Shown one piece after another: positions 7,230 to 12,812 of a DNA stretch of 13,942 bases (the first letter of the stretch is position 1; each line of letters opens with the position of its first letter). Position numbers and translations under genes: made by a program. This DNA comes from JADJQU01 sp035490315 (GTDB lineage: Bacteria > Planctomycetota > UBA1135 > GCA-002686595), in the NCBI GenBank assembly GCA_035490315.1, contig DATHET010000182.1, positions 1-13,942 on the forward strand. Direction: 5' to 3'. The notes beneath the pieces are model-generated. The model was not told where the DNA came from. It worked only from the letters and a program-made list of their open reading frames with translations, and did no database searches.

Positions 7230-7677
7230 GGTCCCCCTACTCCCGTCCGGGCCGCCGATCGTTTCGCGGCAAACCGATTTTCGGGGTACGGGCTTTCCCT
7301 CGCAGCCACTTCCCGGGGGCGATCCGGCAGCCGCGCTATGCTGGTTCACGCCCCCGCCAACCCATTTCCGAGGTCCCCCCATGGAAGTCCGCCGTTTCCT
7401 GCCTGCGTTGACGTTCCTCCCGATCTTCACTTCCGCCCTGGCCTTCGCGCTGCCGCAGTCCGGCGACGCGGCGAAGATCATCGAGCTCGGTCGCAGCGAC
7501 AGTCGCGTGATGGAGCACCTCGACCACCTCGCGAATCGCATCGGACCGCGGCTCACGGGCTCGGACGGTCTGCAGAACGCCTGCGTCTGGACGCGCGAGC
7601 AGTTCGAGAGCTTCGGCCTGCAGAACTGCCGCCTCGAGCAATGGGGCGAGTTCCCGGTCGGCTTCAACCGCGGGCCG
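7221..7677. repeat. Duplicated module, copy B: sigma-start remnant, divergent promoter, M28 5' end
   Basis: Partner of 4978-5429 in the same orientation. Here the sigma gene is reduced to its first codons and the M28 gene is intact, the mirror image of copy A. Several 20-30 base runs are identical, for example at the start of the peptidase gene (7381-7413 against 5136-5168). Confidence 0.88.
7230..7380. promoter_or_regulatory. Upstream region of the intact M28 gene (copy B of divergent promoter)
   Basis: 151 bases, conserved with 4987-5135. GAGG at 7370-7373 is 7 bases before the M28 start and is the likely ribosome binding site. A TATGCT at about 7337-7342 is a possible -10 element for the peptidase gene, but copy A has GATGCT there and no clear -35 box is seen. 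Confidence 0.45.
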
Positions 7678-9474
7678 GCGTCGGGCCGCATGCTCACGCC
7701 GGAGCAGAAGGAGCTGCACTTCGGCACGAACGCGTGGACGGCGGGGACGAGCGGGCCGGTGGTCGGCGTCGCGGTGCTCGCGCCGACGAACGACGAGGAG
7801 CTCGCCAAGGTGCGCTCGAAGCTCAAGGGCGCGTGGATCATCGCGCCGGCGGCGCCTGCGCGACCCGAGCGCGGCCCCGCGTCTCCCGTGGCCGGCGCTG
7901 GCGCGGATGGAGCGAACCGCGGAGGCGGCGCTGTGGGGTCACGCCCGGCGGCTGGCGGCGCGACGGAAGCGGGTGCAGCGCGCGGCCCCGGAGCGGGCGG
8001 CCCGGGTGCAGGCGGCCCGGGTGCAGGCGGATCCGCGAACCCTCCCGTCGATCGCGAGTTCCGCGACAAGCTCGACAAGCTCTACGAATCCGAAGGCATC
8101 GCGGGCACGATCCGCGCGAGCCGCAACGAGCTGATCCTGACCGGCGGCAATTCGAAAGTCGCCTTCGACAAGCTGCCGACCCGGCCGTCGATCACGCTGC
8201 TCGCGGCCGAGCACAAGGAGATCTGCGAGCGCCTCAAGGCCGGCGACGAGGTCAAGCTCGAGTTCGACATCCGCAACTGGTTCGAGAAGGGACCGATCGC
8301 ACTCAACAACGTGATCGCCGAGATCCCGGGCAGCGAAAAACCCGACGAAGTCGTGATCGTCGGCGGCCACATCGACTCCTGGGACGGCGCGACGGGCACG
8401 ACCGACAACGGCACGGGCTGCGCGACCACGATGGAAGCGGCGCGACTGCTCGTGAAATCCGGCGTGAAGCCCAAGCGCACGATCCGTTTCATGCTCTGGA
8501 GCGGCGAGGAGCAGGGCTTGCTCGGCTCGGCGGCCTACGTGAAGGCGCACAAGGACGAGATGGCGAAGATCTCCGCGGTCCTCGTCCACGACGGCGGGAC
8601 CAACTACTGCGCCGGGATCACGGCCACGCCGCCGATGGTCAAGCCCTTCGAAGCGATCTTCGCGCCGGTGATCGGCCTCGATCCCGAGATGCCGTTCAAG
8701 GTCAGCGAAGTGAAGGGACTTTCCGGCGGCGGAAGCGACCACTCCTCCTTCCTCTCGGCGAACGTGCCAGGCTTCTTCTGGAGCCAGCGCGGCAAGGCGA
8801 ATTACAACCACACGCACCACACGCAGTTCGACACGTTCGACCAGGCGATTCCGCTCTACCAGCAGAACTCGGCGATCGTGATCGCGGTCGGAGCGCTGGG
8901 GATCGCGAACCTGCCCGAGCTGCTCTCGCGCGAGAATCTGCGCGCGCCGGGCGGCGGAGGATTCGGCGGCAGGCGTCTGGGCGTGTCGCTCACCGAGGAC
9001 ATGACGATCGAGGAAGTCGTCGAGGACGGGATGGCGGCCAAGATCGGGCTGCAGGTCGGCGACAAGATCGTGAAGATCGGCGACACCCTGGTCGCGGACA
9101 GCGATGCGATGCGCGCGGCGCTGCGCGAGGGGCCGGCGAAGACCAAGGTCGTCGTCCAGCGCAAGGGCAAGGACGTCGAGGCCGCGATCGAGTTCCCCGC
9201 GGACGCGGGCGGCGGTCCTGGCGGGGGAGCGGCGCGGCGCCTGGGGATCCGTCTCGGCGAAGGCCTCGCGATCGACGTGATCACTCCGGGCGGAACGGCG
9301 GATCAGGCTGGCTTCGTCGCGGGGGACAAGATCGTGAAAGTCGGCGACAAGGCGGTCGCGAGCACTACGGAGCTCAGCGAAGCTCTCACCGGCGTGTCGG
9401 GCGAGACGAAAGTGGTCGTCGAGCGCGATGGGAAGCAGGTCACGGTCAAGGTGACGCTTGCCGAGGCGCCGTAG
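7381..9474 (+). CDS. Secreted M28-family zinc metallopeptidase with two C-terminal PDZ domains
   Basis: A 697-residue protein. ATG 7381 is chosen because a signal-peptide-like leader (MEVRRFLPALTFLPIFTSAL) starts there and GAGG precedes it. The frame is open further upstream, but that part is promoter. The M28 zinc site is complete: H330 and D332 in GGHIDSWD, D342 in TTDNGTG, E376/E377 in WSGEEQG, D404 in VHDGG, and H480 in HHTQFDT. M28 enzymes are di-zinc aminopeptidases or carboxypeptidases acting on exported peptides. Before the catalytic domain, a PA-like region (about 100-300) is interrupted by a Gly/Ala/Pro-rich insert at about 156-221. Two PDZ domains follow, at about 531-600 and 619-697 (both starting RRLG); these usually bind peptide ends. 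Fused PDZ domains occur in some members. It faces the remnant of a sigma-fusion gene and converges with 9501-10884. Confidence 0.93.
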   Translation: MEVRRFLPALTFLPIFTSALAFALPQSGDAAKIIELGRSDSRVMEHLDHLANRIGPRLTGSDGLQNACVWTREQFESFGLQNCRLEQWGEFPVGFNRGPASGRMLTPEQKELHFGTNAWTAGTSGPVVGVAVLAPTNDEELAKVRSKLKGAWIIAPAAPARPERGPASPVAGAGADGANRGGGAVGSRPAAGGATEAGAARGPGAGGPGAGGPGAGGSANPPVDREFRDKLDKLYESEGIAGTIRASRNELILTGGNSKVAFDKLPTRPSITLLAAEHKEICERLKAGDEVKLEFDIRNWFEKGPIALNNVIAEIPGSEKPDEVVIVGGHIDSWDGATGTTDNGTGCATTMEAARLLVKSGVKPKRTIRFMLWSGEEQGLLGSAAYVKAHKDEMAKISAVLVHDGGTNYCAGITATPPMVKPFEAIFAPVIGLDPEMPFKVSEVKGLSGGGSDHSSFLSANVPGFFWSQRGKANYNHTHHTQFDTFDQAIPLYQQNSAIVIAVGALGIANLPELLSRENLRAPGGGGFGGRRLGVSLTEDMTIEEVVEDGMAAKIGLQVGDKIVKIGDTLVADSDAMRAALREGPAKTKVVVQRKGKDVEAAIEFPADAGGGPGGGAARRLGIRLGEGLAIDVITPGGTADQAGFVAGDKIVKVGDKAVASTTELSEALTGVSGETKVVVERDGKQVTVKVTLAEAP
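7984..8028 (+). repeat. 15-bp tandem repeat inside the M28 gene
   Basis: Three units of 15 bases: 7984-7998 (diverged), 7999-8013 and 8014-8028 (identical, GGCCCGGGTGCAGGC). They encode repeated Gly-Pro-Gly-Ala-Gly in the low-complexity insert of the peptidase. The unit length keeps the frame, so copy number could vary without breaking the gene. Confidence 0.8.
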
Positions 9475-9500
9475 CGCGTCGACGAAACCTCAGCGCGCGG

Positions 9501-9725
9501 TCAGTAGCGCAGTTCCGTGACTTCGCCGTCCACGAGGTCGACGGGGAGTCGTGCGAGTTCGGTGCCATTCCGCGAGAGCACGAGTGTTCGCGCCAGCTCG
9601 CTCACCCAGAGACTCTGGGCATTGGGTATCGCCGCAGAGAAATCGAGCGTGATCTCCGCCAGCGGTTGGCCGCACGAGTCGAGAGCCGTCGCGTGACCCG
9701 GTGACCGCGCACGGTCACCGGACAC
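9501..9725 (-). CDS. Out-of-frame C-terminal part of the carboxypeptidase-regulatory-like gene, or small overlapping gene
   Basis: A 74-codon frame that overlaps the end of the upstream gene (stop 9717-9715) and could start at GTG 9725. It has no good ribosome binding site. Its content is what a C-terminal beta-sandwich of the upstream gene should look like (PLAEITLDFSAAIP, then NGTELARLPVDLVDGEVTEL, ending RY). The frame is open upstream to about 9765, so it overlaps the main frame by some 50 bases. Dropping one C from the CCCC run at 9733-9736 would join the two into one protein. I favour a frameshifted single gene; a translationally coupled small gene is the alternative. Confidence 0.5.
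   Translation of the reverse strand: MSGDRARSPGHATALDSCGQPLAEITLDFSAAIPNAQSLWVSELARTLVLSRNGTELARLPVDLVDGEVTELRY
9698..9721. other. 10-bp perfect hairpin at the frame junction
   Basis: CCGGTGACCG (9698-9707) pairs perfectly with CGGTCACCGG (9712-9721) around a 4-base loop. It contains the stop codon (9717-9715) of the main minus-strand frame. There is no T-run, so a terminator role is weak. A frameshift-stimulating structure or a spot prone to sequencing error are alternatives. Confidence 0.55.
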
Positions 9726-10884
9726 GAACAGGGGCTCGATAGATGGCTGCGTCGGGTGTCAGCTCGACAGGGGCGAGTTGCTCGATCGTCAATCTACATT
9801 CTCTCCTGAAGTCGATTTCGCTGGCGTCGATGAGCTGCGACACGAGGCCGTTTCCTGAAACCCTGAGCCTGATTTCGCCCTGAGGGACGCGCGTCATGCG
9901 GAAGCTGCCATCCTCGCCGGACTGCGCGGTGGAAGCCGCGGACCAGCAGGCAGCGTTCGCGTTCCTGAAAGTGCAGAGCTCCAGCGTGAGCTTGACGTTC
10001 GGGACAGGAGCTCCGCGGCGATTCATGACCATGCCCCGGAGCTCACCAAGGCTCGCATCGCCCCACGCGCGCATGACCAGACCTCTCGTGCCCGCCGCGA
10101 TCGCGTTCTCCCGCACGATCGTCGAGCTCGCCTTGCCGGTTGCCTGCACGCCGTAGTTGCGCGGGGACAATCCACTCAGCACGAATTCTCCGGATGCACC
10201 CGTGACGCAGGGAGTCGCGGCCGTCCTTCCCGCGGCGAGATCCTCCGCAAGGACCACCGGCAGCGTCCCGAGGGACATTTCGGTGCCGTCGAGCAGCTGC
10301 ATCTCCCAGCCGACGGCGGGAGTTCCATCAGCCTGCAGCACGATGCCGCTGATCTCGAGCGCCGCGCTCTCCAAGCGGAGCACGAGCGGTGACCCCAGCG
10401 CGAAGCCCGCGCTCGCCGCTTGCCAGCCAGGCTTGGCGGCGAAGATTCGCGCATCTTTCGCGAGCTGTCCAGGCACCTCGAGCTCGAAACGGCCGTCTTC
10501 CAGAGTCTCCGTCTTGGAAGGCCAGAGCATGACGCTGGCCTTGGCCACCGGATGGCTCTCTGCATCGAGCACGACGCCCCTGAGCCGCAAAGGCTGGTAC
10601 AGCGTCATGCCGCGAGACTCGCGAGGCGGCTTGCGGAGCCACTCGAACCGCTGACCGGCATCCGGAATGGGTTTCCCGGGCAGCGGGACCTGGGAGCGCG
10701 TCGTAGTTAGCTCGGATACCGCCGGCAGCGTCACGGCAAGGATCTCCTGGGCGTCTGCAAGCGGTGCAGCCTGCACTTCGCTCACGAGTTCACGTTCGGC
10801 CGGAGGATTGCGCAGCACGAACCAGGTGATCCCGAGGACGAGCAGGCTTACCAGAGCGAGCAGCAGGGCAATCGTTCGATTCAT
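9715..10884 (-). CDS. Membrane-anchored carboxypeptidase-regulatory-like protein
   Basis: A 389-residue frame starting at ATG 10884. An N-terminal membrane segment (about 5-25, IALLLALVSLLVLGITWFVL) is followed by a Pro-rich linker and at least three beta-sandwich units of the carboxypeptidase-regulatory type: about 98-175 (LRLRGVVLDAESHPVAKASV), about 178-262 (ISGIVLQADGTPAVGWEM, then GASGEFVLSGLSPRNYGV), and about 285-355 (LRGMVMNRRGAPVPNVKL, then GEDGSFRMTRVPQGEI). These resemble the extracytoplasmic part of the sigma fusion at 1816-4986, but here no sigma domain is attached. The end appears frameshifted: the natural C-terminus probably lies in the overlapping frame 9725-9501. No clear ribosome binding site precedes the start. 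Function is unknown; a structural or sensory envelope role is inferred. Confidence 0.75.
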   Translation of the reverse strand: MNRTIALLLALVSLLVLGITWFVLRNPPAERELVSEVQAAPLADAQEILAVTLPAVSELTTTRSQVPLPGKPIPDAGQRFEWLRKPPRESRGMTLYQPLRLRGVVLDAESHPVAKASVMLWPSKTETLEDGRFELEVPGQLAKDARIFAAKPGWQAASAGFALGSPLVLRLESAALEISGIVLQADGTPAVGWEMQLLDGTEMSLGTLPVVLAEDLAAGRTAATPCVTGASGEFVLSGLSPRNYGVQATGKASSTIVRENAIAAGTRGLVMRAWGDASLGELRGMVMNRRGAPVPNVKLTLELCTFRNANAACWSAASTAQSGEDGSFRMTRVPQGEIRLRVSGNGLVSQLIDASEIDFRRECRLTIEQLAPVELTPDAAIYRAPVRVR

Positions 10885-11018
10885 CGTGCCGTCGAGGATC
10901 AGCAGCGGATCGTCTCGTGCACGAGCGTAGCAGGAACGCCAGAAGTGGACATTCCCTGCTGTCCACCAGGCGGCCTGATGTATGGAGCTTCAACCGCGAT
11001 GAAGCCCAAACATGCGCA

Positions 11019-11095
11019 TCGGGCGAGACGAAGGTGGCCGCCCGGCGCGATGGGAAGCAGGTCACGGTCAAGCTGACCCTTCCGAACCGCCGTAG
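11019..11095 (+). pseudogene. 3' remnant of an M28/PDZ peptidase gene
   Basis: Matches the last 78 bases of the intact M28 gene (9397-9474) with about 85 % identity and one single-base gap near the end. A 26-base run (11045-11070 region) is almost unchanged. In frame it reads SGETKVAARRDGKQVTVKLT, compared with SGETKVVVERDGKQVTVKVT in the second PDZ domain of the intact protein. No other part of the peptidase lies upstream; homology starts abruptly at 11019. It is on the same strand as the intact gene and the 5' remnant at 5136. Confidence 0.85.
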
Positions 11096-11134
11096 ATGGC
11101 CAGCTCGCCTCGCCCGAAGCGTGTCCGGTTCTCG

Positions 11135-12652
11135 CTAGGGCAGGATCGTGACGTGCAGTGCGTTGGTCAGGCCGACGTTGTTCGGCGGCGGGAACCCGGG
11201 ATCGCGGCTCCAGTGCTGCGCGTAGATCTGATCGCCAGCGTTGACTGTCTGAGCCGCCATGTACGCCTGGCTGAAGTGGTAGTCGTACGCTCCGATGCAG
11301 TTCTGCCCGGCCGGCTGCGCGTAGGCCGTCTGTCCCGGCGTGCGTCGAACCGGCGCTCCCAGGCACAGAGTCCCTTCCGAGAAGGGAATGGACGCCGCCG
11401 ATCGCGACCAGATCAAGAGACCGACCTTGTTCAGCAGCACCGAGGACGCGTGGATGCGGAAATTGTCGCCGATCGAAGCGCTCGGACAGCCGGTGTAGAA
11501 GATCGACGGAATGCAGAAGACCGAGTTCGTCTTCGCGGTGCAGTAGGCGCTGGGGAAAGATGTATTGCCGAGCACGACCCGCACACGCCCGCAGTTCGTG
11601 CCGTGCAGGTCCGACGAGTTCGCGCCGCAAATGATGTCGCTCGCCCCGTCAGCGTTGAGATCGCCCGCGGACGCGACGCAATGCCCCATGCGTTCATCGG
11701 CGTGGTAGCCGTTGATCTCGAATCCAGCCTGCCAGGTCGCTCCCGAGTACATCCGCGCCACGCCGAAATCGACGTTGCCGCCGATGTCTCCGCCGGGGAG
11801 CCCCACCATCAGATCGCCGTGCCCATCGCCGTCGGCATCGGCCAGGCCGGCGACGGAATAGCCGAGCAAGTCGTCGTCGGTCCCGTTGATCGTCTGTGCG
11901 AGGGAGAGCGTCGCACCGGAGAGCACGCGCACGCGTCCTCGCGGAATCCCACCGATCTTGTAGTAAGGCTCGCCGAGCGCGAAGTCGCCCACACCGTCGG
12001 CGTCGAAGTCGAATCCGCCGCCGACCGAGAAGCCCAGGTGTCCGCCGGTCGAGCTGCCGGTCATCAAGGGGATCGGCGCCGCCGGCGGCTGAACGAGCTT
12101 GCACAGATAGGCGCGGCCCGCGGGCAAGGCGAAGCCCGTGTCGTAGTAAGGCGCTCCGACCACGAGATCCACGCGGCCGTCGCCTGTGACGTCGCCGATG
12201 TTCGCCATCGAGTAGCCGAAATAATCGCCCGCGTCCTCGCCGAGGAAATCGTGCGCCATCGGGAAGCTCCCGGTGGTCATGATGGTCACTCGACCGATCT
12301 CGCCGGTCATGATGAGGTCCATGCCCGGCTCGGACATGGCGTAATCCAGCTGGCCGTTGCCGTCGATGTCTCCGAGCCCGAGGACGACCCAGCCGAGCCA
12401 GCTGTCGTCCGAGACGCCGCCGTACTTCCAGATCTGGTGGCCGTCGATGCCGGAGATCAGGTACACGGCACCGCGGTCGATGCCGCCCGTGGCCTCGGTC
12501 CATTCGTGCAGCGGAGCGCCGACGATGAGATCGCCGAAGCCGTCCGAGTCGTAGTCTCCTAGGCCAGAGACAGACCAGCCGAAGTGGTCGCCGGTGCGCT
12601 GACCTTGCAGGTGCAGGAGCAGCCCGCCGGTGCGGCCCGAGTAGACGTTCAC
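11135..12652 (-). CDS. FG-GAP beta-propeller protein with Cys-containing C-terminal domain
   Basis: The end (stop 11135-11137) is firm. The frame stays open upstream to 12955, but that would overlap the divergent sigma gene; GTG 12652 is a tentative start giving 505 residues. Six FG-GAP calcium-loop repeats recur about every 60 residues: GDYDSDG (32), GDIDGNG (94), GDVTGDG (153), FDFDADG (214), ADADGDG (271) and GDLNADG (330), most followed by VGAP or a variant. Integrin-type propellers usually have seven blades, so one N-terminal blade and a signal peptide seem to be missing. Residues about 370-505 form a separate domain with five cysteines (YCTAKTNSVFC, then TLCLGAPVRRTP and HWSRDPGFPPPNN), which I recall as a recurrent C-terminal domain of planctomycete secreted proteins. 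Role unknown; calcium-binding surface protein inferred. Confidence 0.83.
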   Translation of the reverse strand: MNVYSGRTGGLLLHLQGQRTGDHFGWSVSGLGDYDSDGFGDLIVGAPLHEWTEATGGIDRGAVYLISGIDGHQIWKYGGVSDDSWLGWVVLGLGDIDGNGQLDYAMSEPGMDLIMTGEIGRVTIMTTGSFPMAHDFLGEDAGDYFGYSMANIGDVTGDGRVDLVVGAPYYDTGFALPAGRAYLCKLVQPPAAPIPLMTGSSTGGHLGFSVGGGFDFDADGVGDFALGEPYYKIGGIPRGRVRVLSGATLSLAQTINGTDDDLLGYSVAGLADADGDGHGDLMVGLPGGDIGGNVDFGVARMYSGATWQAGFEINGYHADERMGHCVASAGDLNADGASDIICGANSSDLHGTNCGRVRVVLGNTSFPSAYCTAKTNSVFCIPSIFYTGCPSASIGDNFRIHASSVLLNKVGLLIWSRSAASIPFSEGTLCLGAPVRRTPGQTAYAQPAGQNCIGAYDYHFSQAYMAAQTVNAGDQIYAQHWSRDPGFPPPNNVGLTNALHVTILP

Positions 12653-12812
12653 GTAACAGGTGCTGGATGAGCTTGGACATGGGAGGGTCGCGGGTTGGGG
12701 CGTGGGGGGAATGCCCGCGCCGCTCTCGCTCAATCCGTGAAATTCCCGCGGGACCTGGGAATTGCCGACTCCGCTGAATCGTTTTTCGCGCAGCGCCCAC
12801 AATGGGGATGGA
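12653..12812. promoter_or_regulatory. Divergent intergenic region with a 7-bp inverted repeat
   Basis: About 160 bases between the tentative FG-GAP start and the second sigma gene. AATTCCC (12741-12747) is the perfect reverse complement of GGGAATT (12757-12763), with 9 bases between, 50 bases upstream of the sigma start. It could be an operator for the divergent pair. No confident -35/-10 boxes are seen, and the true start of the FG-GAP gene may lie inside this region. Confidence 0.35.

Noticed and set aside
7159..7380. Upstream extension of the M28 frame
   Set aside because: The stretch is conserved with copy A as a promoter region, not as protein. A signal peptide and ribosome binding site mark 7381 as the start.
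7939..8820. Long minus-strand open frames antisense to the M28 gene
   Set aside because: Biased composition and no ribosome binding site; mirror frames of a strongly codon-biased gene.
7008..9704. Very long plus-strand open frame overlapping the M28 gene
   Set aside because: Its translation is dominated by Arg/Gly/Asp with no domain. It is a by-product of high GC in another frame of the M28 gene, which has clear motifs.
12655..12680. ATG at 12680 as start of the second FG-GAP gene
   Set aside because: It is in a different frame from the repeats and has no ribosome binding site (upstream is GACCCTCCC).
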